Shown here piece after piece: positions 1-5,234 of a stretch of 10,433 nucleotides of DNA (its first letter is position 1; each line of letters starts with the position of its first letter). The DNA is from Thermoplasmatota archaeon (GTDB lineage Archaea; Thermoplasmatota; Penumbrarchaeia; Penumbrarchaeales; Penumbrarchaeaceae), in NCBI GenBank assembly GCA_030600725.1, contig JAUVLN010000044.1, positions 1 through 10,433 of the forward strand, written 5' to 3'. The translations under genes were made by a program, and so were the position numbers. The notes beneath the pieces were generated by a model that ran no database searches, was not told the origin of the DNA, and saw only the letters and a list, made by a program, of their open reading frames with translations.

Positions 1-122
1 CCATTCGATTGTCTCTTGTATCCGATGATATCAAACATGCAGATTTCGTAATAGAGGATCTGGACAGAGATACTGCTGAACTTCTGAGCAGGTTGGACCT
101 TTCAAGCTACATTCCTGCTTGA
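1..122 (+). CDS. C-terminal end of an unidentified protein (partial)
   Basis: An open frame enters from the left edge (first whole codon at position 3) and ends at TGA 120-122, giving 39 residues that begin IRLSLVSDD and end DLSSYIPA. The composition (charged amphipathic stretch, ordinary codon use) looks like the real end of a globular protein. Only the C-terminus is visible, with no catalytic motif, so no family can be assigned. The alternating IRLSL strand followed by a helix would suit the small domain of several enzyme families, but that is a guess. Confidence 0.55.
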   Translation, partial: IRLSLVSDDIKHADFVIEDLDRDTAELLSRLDLSSYIPA

Positions 123-321
123 ATTAATTTTCGTTAGGCCCTACAGAAATTTTGCTAGCCAGTCATCTCTCAATTTCATTATCTTTGAAAGTCAGGTATC
201 ATTCAGAATACCCCTCCGTTTTTGATAGTTTAAGCGTTCCCATGATGATCACGATCGATGTGAAATACCTGGAGTGAACCCCTGAGTGGATACAAGCAAA
301 TGGGAGAGTTCATTATAGAAT

Positions 322-343
322 AAAGGAAAAAATCCTTAAATAC
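322..343 (+). promoter_or_regulatory. Putative archaeal promoter of the methyltransferase cluster
   Basis: A purine-rich BRE-like run (322-332) is followed by a TATA-like box TTAAATA at 336-342. Archaeal start sites lie about 25 bases downstream of the box, which would put transcription start near 363-367, just before the ATG at 376, so the transcript could be nearly leaderless. I see no gene, RNA or strong terminator in the preceding stretch from 123 to 321. Confidence 0.45.
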
Positions 344-375
344 ATTTGTGGGAATGTGGGTTTGAGTATGATAGC

Positions 376-492
376 ATGACATCAAAGGACATAATCCAAA
401 GTTTCAGTGCTAAATTATGTGATAGAGGGAGTCTTGCAAGGAAAAAATGGCTTATATCCAGGCAGTTTGAGATTACGATAAAAAACGGATGA
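376..492 (+). CDS. Small unknown ORF, first of the methyltransferase cluster
   Basis: A 38-residue ORF starts at ATG 376 and ends at TGA 490-492. It begins MTSKDIIQSF and ends with a basic stretch (ARKKWLISRQFEITIKNG). I do not recognise it. Its stop overlaps the ATG of the next small ORF (ATGA, 489-492), the usual sign of translational coupling. Near its end the sequence A AAA AAC (480-486) lies in the zero frame four bases before the stop. A -1 slip there would lead exactly into the next ORF and give one protein of about 92 residues. The two pieces may therefore be one gene split by a one-base indel in the A6 run, a programmed frameshift, or two coupled genes. Confidence 0.4.
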   Translation: MTSKDIIQSFSAKLCDRGSLARKKWLISRQFEITIKNG

Positions 493-653
493 TAGAGGTG
501 GAGCATGAGCATATTAACATCCAAAATAGATTCAAAGCCTCAAAAATCGATCTGGTTCTATTTGCTTCTCAAGATGGAAATAACATCCAAAATGCCTGTA
601 AAACGATTATTAGTACTTTACAGGAAGCCACAAATCCAGTGGGAGAGATATAA
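489..653 (+). CDS. Small unknown ORF directly upstream of the methyltransferase
   Basis: This 54-residue ORF begins MIEVEHEHINIQ at ATG 489 and ends at TAA 651-653, whose last base is the A of the methyltransferase ATG (TAATG). The residues look coding: an acidic N-terminus, then a hydrophobic strand (IDLVLFAS) and a polar helix rich in Asn, Gln and Thr. The family is not recognised. The overlaps on both sides place it in the same transcript as the methyltransferase, so a role linked to modification (an accessory or controller peptide) is possible but unproven. A competing frame with an ATG at 505, behind GAGGTGGAG, gives a less protein-like sequence that runs into the methyltransferase, so I prefer this frame. 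Confidence 0.45.
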   Translation: MIEVEHEHINIQNRFKASKIDLVLFASQDGNNIQNACKTIISTLQEATNPVGEI

Positions 654-1534
654 TGGAAGAAGAAACCCAAATAACAACTCATCGTCTTTACAGGGCGGAT
701 TCGAGAGACCTTTCTTATCTTGAAGATGAATCCGTCCATCTTATCCTCACTTCTCCACCTTACTGGAATATCAAAAGATACAATGACTCCCAAGGACAAT
801 TAGGCCATATCGCAGATTATGAGCAATTTCATGAAGAATTATCCAAAGTATGGAAAGAATGCCATAGGGTGCTTGTTGAAGGTGGTAGGCTTGTCTGTGT
901 TGTGGGAGATGCCTGCAAATCAAGAAAAGAGTTCGGAAGGCACGTTATTTTTCCAAACCATGCGGATATCATTGTCAACTGTCGGAAAATTGGATTCGAC
1001 AATTTAAACCCCATTATTTGGCATAAGATGTCCAATGCCAACTTCGAGGTTAATAACGGAACGAAATTCTTTGGCAAACCATACCAGCCCAATGCAATAA
1101 TTAAAAACGATATTGAATTCATTTTAATGCAGAGAAAACCTGGCTCATATAGAAAACCAACAGAGAAGCAAAAAGAGATGAGCATGATAAACAAAGAAGA
1201 TTACAACGAGTGGTTTAACCAGTTCTGGCAAATAACAGGCGCATCAACAAAGAAACACCCTGCTCCATTCCCTGAAGAGCTTGCAAATAGACTGATAAGA
1301 ATGTTCTCTTTCTGGGGGGATACCGTTCTCGATCCTTTTGTAGGGTCGGGGACCACCATGGTAGCAGCAATGAATGCGGAAAGAAATAGTATAGGCGTTG
1401 AATTGGATGAGGAATATTGTCAAATGACAAGAAAAAGGATAACTGATAGAAGCCCCTCTCTTTTTGAAAAACGTAAAATCGAGTATTACGATAAAATAGG
1501 GATAAATAATAAGATTTCAGGTAGCTTAAATTGA
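653..1534 (+). CDS. Beta-class site-specific DNA methyltransferase (N4-cytosine or N6-adenine)
   Basis: The 293-residue protein transfers a methyl group from S-adenosylmethionine to an exocyclic amino group of a DNA base. The catalytic motif IV TSPPYW is at residues 33-38 and the AdoMet-binding motif I DPFVGSGTT at 227-235. This order (catalytic motif first) defines the beta class, and a Ser-Pro-Pro-Tyr form is commonest in N4-cytosine enzymes. The region between them (about 85-210) probably holds target recognition. HPAPFPEELANRLI at about 202-215 is the usual conserved lead-in to motif I. The length is normal for the family. The ATG overlaps the stop of the preceding small ORF, with a weak GGGAG ahead of it. 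No intact restriction endonuclease flanks it, so it is either an orphan or the survivor of a restriction-modification pair. The target sequence cannot be read from the protein. Confidence 0.9.
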   Translation: MEEETQITTHRLYRADSRDLSYLEDESVHLILTSPPYWNIKRYNDSQGQLGHIADYEQFHEELSKVWKECHRVLVEGGRLVCVVGDACKSRKEFGRHVIFPNHADIIVNCRKIGFDNLNPIIWHKMSNANFEVNNGTKFFGKPYQPNAIIKNDIEFILMQRKPGSYRKPTEKQKEMSMINKEDYNEWFNQFWQITGASTKKHPAPFPEELANRLIRMFSFWGDTVLDPFVGSGTTMVAAMNAERNSIGVELDEEYCQMTRKRITDRSPSLFEKRKIEYYDKIGINNKISGSLN

Positions 1535-1650
1535 ATATTCCTATTTTAATACGGAATGGAGCGCCATCTGAAAGAATCATAACAGAGAACGGAACTATTA
1601 CAAGAAAATTTTCCAGAATCGTCCCCAATCCAAATCATATATCAGGTTGA
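1531..1650 (+). CDS. Short ORF coupled to the methyltransferase stop, possible truncated partner
   Basis: A TTG at 1531 overlaps the methyltransferase stop (TTGA) and opens a frame of 39 codons ending at TGA 1648-1650. The product starts NIPILIRNGAPSER and ends VPNPNHISG, with coding-like composition. It is not recognised. Its place immediately behind a modification gene is where a restriction enzyme is often found, so it could be the surviving N-terminus of one cut short by deletion. It could also be a small accessory peptide. The unusual TTG start and lack of a clear ribosome site lower confidence. Confidence 0.3.
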   Translation: MNIPILIRNGAPSERIITENGTITRKFSRIVPNPNHISG

Positions 1651-1666
1651 TACACTTGTCATATCA

Positions 1667-1696
1667 TTATATGTCAAAACGATCATGATGGGTGGA
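1667..1696 (+). promoter_or_regulatory. TATA-like box and ribosome site of the exonuclease
   Basis: TTATATG (1667-1673) is a possible TATA box in the short gap after the methyltransferase cluster. GGGTGG at 1690-1695 is a good Shine-Dalgarno match six bases before GTG 1702 and fixes that codon as the start. Box and ribosome site are close together, so the exonuclease may instead be read from the upstream promoter. Confidence 0.35.
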
Positions 1697-1701
1697 TCTG
1701 T

Positions 1702-2256
1702 GTGAAAAGAATAGCAATTCTGGATATCGAAACAACGGGATTTGACAATAAGAAAGACCTCATCTTGGAGATCGGCATGGTGGAACTGATCCTTGAAAGT
1801 GGTGAGACGAACATCTTGTTCGATTCGATCGTAAGGGAAAAAGGATTTGAAAATGATCACAAGGATTCGTGGGTGTTCAACAACTCGGACCTTGGCTTCG
1901 AGGATGTACAAGATGCTCCAACCCTGAAAAGCAAGAGAGCGGAGATCCAGAAACTTCTGGATTCTTATCATGTTACCGCCTACAATAGCACGTTTGACTT
2001 TGGCTTTCTCATAGCCAGGGGATTCAATATAACAAATGAACTCCCCTGTATCATGAAGACCTGCACGGATATCGTCAGGATTCCGAAACTCGGAGTGCGA
2101 GGTGGATATAAATGGCCAAAGTTCCAGGAGGCCTGGGATCACTTCTTCCCGGACACCGATTACCAGGAAAAGCATAGAGCCGCTGACGATGCGTTACATG
2201 AGACAAAGATACTGTATGAAATGTATAAAATGAGTCGTTATCCCTTGGAGGATTAG
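1702..2256 (+). CDS. DEDDh-family 3'-5' exonuclease (DnaQ/epsilon-like)
   Basis: The 184-residue single-domain protein carries all three exonuclease motifs: Exo I with Asp8 and Glu10 (LDIETTGF), Exo II with Asp99 (YNSTFDFGFL), and Exo III with His158 and Asp163 (HRAADDALHE). These are the two-metal-ion residues of DEDDh enzymes, which remove nucleotides from DNA or RNA 3' ends. DnaQ, oligoribonuclease and several repair nucleases share this fold, and the sequence alone does not tell which substrate is used. GTG 1702 is chosen because of the Shine-Dalgarno at 1690-1695. The gene ends in TAG. It lies behind the methyltransferase cluster with a gap of about 50 bases, so a link to DNA modification or repair is possible but not shown. 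Confidence 0.88.
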   Translation: MKRIAILDIETTGFDNKKDLILEIGMVELILESGETNILFDSIVREKGFENDHKDSWVFNNSDLGFEDVQDAPTLKSKRAEIQKLLDSYHVTAYNSTFDFGFLIARGFNITNELPCIMKTCTDIVRIPKLGVRGGYKWPKFQEAWDHFFPDTDYQEKHRAADDALHETKILYEMYKMSRYPLED

Positions 2257-2332
2257 ATCTCAATGAGGACGCATCTGTTACAAAGAGACCGTGTTGGACT
2301 CAAGCAACATCGGTTCCTAAGGACTGCGATAT

Positions 2333-2369
2333 TGTTGGAAAACAAAAGGTTTTCCCAACATTGAAAAAA
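2333..2369. terminator. Hairpin between convergent genes, possible bidirectional terminator
   Basis: TGTTGGAAAAC (2333-2343) and GTTTTCCCAACA (2349-2360) pair as an 11-bp stem with a single bulged base and a five-base loop. A run of six A follows at 2364-2369, which is a T run for - strand transcripts arriving from the gene at 2460-2885. It lies between the exonuclease (+) and that gene (-), where termination from both sides is expected. Archaeal termination relies mainly on T runs, so the stem may be incidental. The rest of the gap 2257-2459 shows no gene. Confidence 0.4.
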
Positions 2370-2459
2370 CCCCTGGATTCTTTAAAAACAGGAGAGCAAC
2401 CCCATAACGCACGTAGGCAAGTTGGTGAAATTCATCATGGAATTCTGATGAATGAGAAT

Positions 2460-2885
2460 CTATAGAAACCCCATATCCTTTAGAGAATCCTCCCACATCT
2501 GGTTCTCACAGGCCCATTTGATCTCCTCGTTAGTCTTATCTAACATGCCTTTATCCCGCATCCATTTGAGAAGCTTTCTTATGACTCGGGGACATGTTTT
2601 CAATGTAAATTCCCTTCCACAAATCACTTTCCTTGGAACGAAGTAATCAAGGAATTCACCAACATTTTCGAATATGTGGGTATGATCATATATATCCATG
2701 TAGGTCAGACCTTTATTATGAGCATCATTGTATGCTCTATGGCCATCAGAAATACCATTCCAAGCATATTCATCGAGACTAGCCTCGAACAGCTCTATGA
2801 TCCCCTCATAATCATCATATGTTTTTTCAGAAAGTCTCTTCTTCTGTTCTTCGAGGAATTCCTTGAAAACCTGTTTTATAAGCAT
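2460..2885 (-). CDS. Unknown protein with a SAM-like/integrase-N-terminus-like helical region
   Basis: The 141-residue protein is soluble, charged and mostly helical, with no signal peptide or membrane segment. Its first 40 residues (VFKEFLEEQKKRLSEKTYDDYEG) resemble the core-binding, SAM-like domain that opens tyrosine recombinases. The catalytic Arg-His-Arg-Tyr domain is absent and the protein is far too short to be an integrase. The C-terminal third (RKLLKWMRDKGMLDKTNEE) looks like another helical hairpin. It could be a stand-alone DNA-binding domain or a conserved archaeal hypothetical protein. It starts at ATG 2885 and ends in TAG. A TATA-like box lies about 25 bases upstream, so it is probably transcribed alone. 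Confidence 0.65.
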   Translation of the reverse strand: MLIKQVFKEFLEEQKKRLSEKTYDDYEGIIELFEASLDEYAWNGISDGHRAYNDAHNKGLTYMDIYDHTHIFENVGEFLDYFVPRKVICGREFTLKTCPRVIRKLLKWMRDKGMLDKTNEEIKWACENQMWEDSLKDMGFL

Positions 2886-2902
2886 CCAAACACACCACGA
2901 TT

Positions 2903-2913
2903 CTTTTTATTAT
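2903..2913 (-). promoter_or_regulatory. TATA-like box of the unknown 141-aa gene
   Basis: On the - strand ATAATAAAAAG lies about 20-25 bases ahead of the ATG at 2885. With archaeal spacing, transcription would start close to the ATG, giving a leaderless or nearly leaderless message. The surrounding AT-rich DNA makes chance boxes likely. Confidence 0.35.
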
Positions 2914-2973
2914 CCCATAACTCAATATTTGTTACAACGGACATTTTTGCATTCACTATCATTTCTTTGGCAT

Positions 2974-3432
2974 TTATCCTTTCTGGGTCTTGACATCCTG
3001 GGAGAGTCCGTACTCATCTTCTTTCTTCCTGATAACAACCTTCAGTACCAGAAAGATCTGGATGCCGATTATCGCAAGGAGTAGAATCAGTAGCATGATG
3101 TCCAAGGTAAGTCCTGGTGAGCCGGCATCCTTCACATCATCTCACGTGGCTTCAAGGTTATCTTCTACAGTCTCAACATCATCGATTATCGTGTCCAGTT
3201 CATCCAGTACGGCCAGAGCATTTCCTACTTCTTCCATATGAAGATCTATGCTCCTGTTGACCTCATTGATCCTATTTATTATTGCGGTCAGGAGTTCAAC
3301 TTTACTTTGTACGACCGAATCATTGAGGTCGATCAAACCTTACCGGACATCCAGGAGACCAGCCCTCAACTCGTCCGATTTCACCCATATCAATTCCAAG
3401 TCAGATGACATACCGTCAGGTGGGACTTTCAC
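2974..3432 (-). pseudogene. Coiled-coil plus transmembrane protein interrupted by two in-frame stops
   Basis: One reading frame stays protein-like for 153 codons from GTG 3432 to TAA 2974-2976 but contains TAA (3340-3342) and TGA (3142-3144). The segments are an N-terminal piece (VPPDGMSSDLELIWVKSDEL), a coiled-coil of about 64 residues (from IDLNDSVVQSK to VEDNLEAT), and a C-terminal part with one strong membrane helix (LDIMLLILLLAIIGIQIFLV) followed by a basic stop-transfer stretch (VIRKKEDE). This layout suits a C-terminally anchored surface or sensor protein. The GTG overlaps the TAG of the TrmB-like regulator by one base, suggesting they were one operon. Because the frame is never shifted, simple nonsense mutations (or base-call errors) explain it best. 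The middle piece alone could also be read as a 64-aa ORF from TTG 3336. Confidence 0.55.
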
Positions 3433-4046
3433 TATGCCAATGATATGGAATCCCGGGGGCGTCCCTTTGTCCTTTCTAGTGTGATCTTGACCACGCCTTC
3501 GGAGGCCATCTGCCCGATGGCTTCCTTGACCCGGGTTCCGGATAATCCGGCCAGATTGCTAATCTCCTTTTTTGAGAGGCTCCTGCCGGGTTTGAGGATC
3601 GCCCTGATCAGTTGCCTTGACCTGGTTCCGGTAACAGGAATGATCCCCGGAGCCTCGGTGCAAACATCCCAGAACTGGTTGTTGCCCGATCTCACGCAGG
3701 AAGCGCAACCGGGAGCGCTCATACAAAAGAGCGATATCTTTCCCTGGTCATTGAACATCAAACTCCCGAAATCCGATGAATCGATGAAGAACCTGCCCAC
3801 CTTGAACTCCTGCCCGTCCAGGAGGAAACGGTTCTTCTGGAACGTCGTGAACCTCAACTTGAATTTCCTGAACTCTTCGAGTTGCTTGGGGATGACATCC
3901 CTTTCGGTAATAATGATCTTCACCACCACCCCTCTTTTACGAGCACTCTCCAGGTTGGGGATGAAATTGACCAGGATGTCCGGGGGTATTTCAATGAGGT
4001 GGATCTCCTTGGTGGCCCCGTCAAGCAGCTCGACGAAGCTTCGCAA
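3432..4046 (-). CDS. TrmB-like transcription regulator with C-terminal winged helix, probably 5'-truncated
   Basis: The N-terminal two thirds (from LRSFVELLDGATKEIHLIEI, through ESARKRGVVVKIIITERD) match the effector-binding, PLD-like domain seen in TrmB-family regulators. The last 60 residues (GRSLSKKEISNLAGLSGTRV onwards) form a winged helix that would bind DNA. Classical TrmB proteins carry the winged helix at the N-terminus, so this order is unusual. The cysteines in CMSAPGCASC and a further Cys about a dozen residues later (in FWDVC) could hold a metal or sense redox state. The frame stays open to 4154, but the extra residues (MAEAVAFCLINGF...) are antisense to the 42-aa gene on the + strand and look artificial. 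TTG 4046 is therefore the best visible start, with only a weak ribosome site. Loss of an N-terminal winged helix is plausible. Confidence 0.6.
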   Translation of the reverse strand: MRSFVELLDGATKEIHLIEIPPDILVNFIPNLESARKRGVVVKIIITERDVIPKQLEEFRKFKLRFTTFQKNRFLLDGQEFKVGRFFIDSSDFGSLMFNDQGKISLFCMSAPGCASCVRSGNNQFWDVCTEAPGIIPVTGTRSRQLIRAILKPGRSLSKKEISNLAGLSGTRVKEAIGQMASEGVVKITLERTKGRPRDSISLA

Positions 4047-4065
4047 GGTCCGTTTCCGATCGGAA
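4034..4065. promoter_or_regulatory. Pair of perfect palindromes between divergent genes, possible operator
   Basis: CGAAGCTTCG (4034-4043) and TTCCGATCGGAA (4054-4065) are both perfect inverted repeats, with centres about 21 bases apart, or two helical turns. They lie between the TTG of the TrmB-like regulator (-) and the ribosome site of the 42-aa gene (+). Such a spacing suits binding of two dimers of a regulator, perhaps the adjacent one. This is inference from symmetry only. Confidence 0.3.
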
Positions 4066-4085
4066 TTGAAAAACGAGGTGAAAAA

Positions 4086-4214
4086 ATGCCAAAATGTTCG
4101 GAATGCAAGTTCTACAAACCCATTGATGAGACAAAAGGCGACTGCTTCGGCCATGAGGTCCCGGCAGGCCTGGATTCGGACAAGTGTCCACAGAAAGCCT
4201 TTCGGCCCAAGTAG
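4086..4214 (+). CDS. Small four-cysteine protein, BssB/HpdC-like Fe-S type
   Basis: The 42-residue product has four cysteines (positions 4, 7, 20, 34) in the pattern CSECKFY...GDCFG...KCPQKAF. This resembles the small HiPIP-like [4Fe-4S] subunits of benzylsuccinate synthase and hydroxyphenylacetate decarboxylase, and the stand-alone small proteins related to them in anaerobes. No glycyl-radical enzyme is present in the window, so it may act as a free Fe-S or metal-binding protein. A strong ribosome site, GAGGTGA, lies at 4075-4081, four bases before the ATG, and it decides both the start and the strand against the antisense frame. It ends in TAG, 13 bases before the DUF3795-like ORF, which may be co-transcribed. 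Confidence 0.7.
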   Translation: MPKCSECKFYKPIDETKGDCFGHEVPAGLDSDKCPQKAFRPK

Positions 4215-4227
4215 GCGGGGTACTTAT

Positions 4228-4467
4228 ATGGATATGAAAGGGAAGGATGGTGTGGCACACTGCGGGCTCTACTGCGGCGGTTGCGGCCGGTAGAAGAAGG
4301 GCAGATGCAAAGGGTGCAGAGACGGCGGCGGTTATGATCCGTGCAAGATCCGAAAGTGCGTAAGAGATAGGGGATATATCCTTTTCAATATCACATCGAT
4401 CTTCAGCGGTAAGCTCGTCATCATGCTCCAGAATATCCTCCAAGAGATCGTTATGGTTGTCGAATGA
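4228..4467 (+). pseudogene. DUF3795-like cysteine-rich protein broken by an in-frame TAG
   Basis: From ATG 4228 the frame reads a typical DUF3795 start, HCGLYCGGCGR, then TAG (4291-4293). It continues in the same frame with KKGRCKGCRDGGGYDPCKIRKC, again the family's conserved zinc/Fe-S cysteine pattern. After VRDRGY the match stops: the expected further Cys pair is replaced by a hydrophobic tail ending at TGA 4465-4467. The gene has therefore one nonsense codon and probably a foreign or scrambled 3' end. TAG is a normal stop in six or more neighbouring genes, so pyrrolysine insertion is unlikely. It follows the four-cysteine gene by 13 bases. No function is known for the family beyond the probable metal-binding cysteines. 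Confidence 0.6.
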
Positions 4468-4586
4468 GTCCTCCAGTTCAGAAATATCACAACATCTGTA
4501 GGATCAAATTACTATCGGAACAACCAGTTAAGCAATGATGTTGAAAGCCCCTGACAGATCCGGAAAAGGTGAACATGGATCCATTC

Positions 4587-5234
4587 CTAAATTTCAATAA
4601 CTCTGCCCACTCCCGCCTTGACCGCTAATCCGGGATACCTCCTCAATATCCTATCCTTTTTCTTGGTGCAATGAGCTGGACATACAAGGGATAGTCCATT
4701 GATAAGATCTAACTCCTTGAATCCATGAAACCCCCCTATCAGGCCTTTGATCTGACGATCTTTCCCAAAAGCGAGTATATTCCCGACCCCGGGGTGGGAG
4801 CAGCCTGTCAACACATACCATCCATCTGCACTTTCAAGATACAACGACTGCTCTGGAATGGGCCCCTCTGTCAGAGGACCGGTGGTGAATACGTTCCTTG
4901 AGATCGCTTTGGGACCATCGATCACGATCTGGTCCGCACCTTGAAGGTCGGGGTCCTCTATTAACCTGTAAACGGTTGGACCTGCTGACCTCTCGATGAG
5001 TGCCTTTAAACCTCCGGAATGGTCCCAATGCTCATGAGATATCACCACCTTATCTATTGCATCCGGGTGGATCCCAAGGCGGTCCATGTTCTGAAGAAGA
5101 ATTTTCCCATCAGCTCCAGTATCGAAGAGTATGACCTCGTACCCGGTCTCGACGAGACAGGAGAAACCCCAATCCGACCTCAGATCGCTATCCTGTTTAT
5201 AGACATCGTTGTCATATACCATCGTCAGTTTCAT
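4587..5234 (-). CDS. MBL-fold metallo-hydrolase, COG1237/RFA-P synthase-like
   Basis: The 215-residue protein has the metallo-beta-lactamase signature HEHWDH at residues 67-72, a further metal ligand in TGCSHPGV (His147), GGFHGF around His170 and CPAHCT (His188). This set and the ending GVGRVIEI mark the COG1237 branch. That branch includes proteins named 7,8-dihydropterin-6-yl-methyl-aminobenzene 5'-phosphate synthase, an enzyme of methanopterin synthesis, though many members are uncharacterised. At 215 residues it is short for the branch. No signal peptide is seen, so it should be cytoplasmic. The ATG overlaps the aminotransferase stop (ATGA) behind AAGGGGG, making it the last gene of the operon. 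It ends in TAG. The substrate is unknown. Confidence 0.85.
   Translation of the reverse strand: MKLTMVYDNDVYKQDSDLRSDWGFSCLVETGYEVILFDTGADGKILLQNMDRLGIHPDAIDKVVISHEHWDHSGGLKALIERSAGPTVYRLIEDPDLQGADQIVIDGPKAISRNVFTTGPLTEGPIPEQSLYLESADGWYVLTGCSHPGVGNILAFGKDRQIKGLIGGFHGFKELDLINGLSLVCPAHCTKKKDRILRRYPGLAVKAGVGRVIEI

Noticed and set aside
2460..2885. Integrase or mobile element
   Set aside because: Only a vague resemblance to the N-terminal SAM-like domain is seen, and there is no catalytic domain, attachment site or flanking repeat.
4047..4154. N-terminal extension of the TrmB-like regulator to ATG 4154
   Set aside because: It is antisense to the four-cysteine gene, which has a strong ribosome site and conserved cysteines, and the residues look random and aromatic.
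3445..4293. A 282-codon open frame on the + strand opposite the TrmB-like gene
   Set aside because: It is Ser/Arg/Leu-rich without family features and lies antisense to a recognisable regulator. Only its final part (from 4228) is real, as the DUF3795-like start.
4291..4293. Pyrrolysine insertion at the in-frame TAG
   Set aside because: At least six genes in the window end in TAG, so TAG is a normal stop here, and no pyl gene is visible. It is kept only as a weak alternative.
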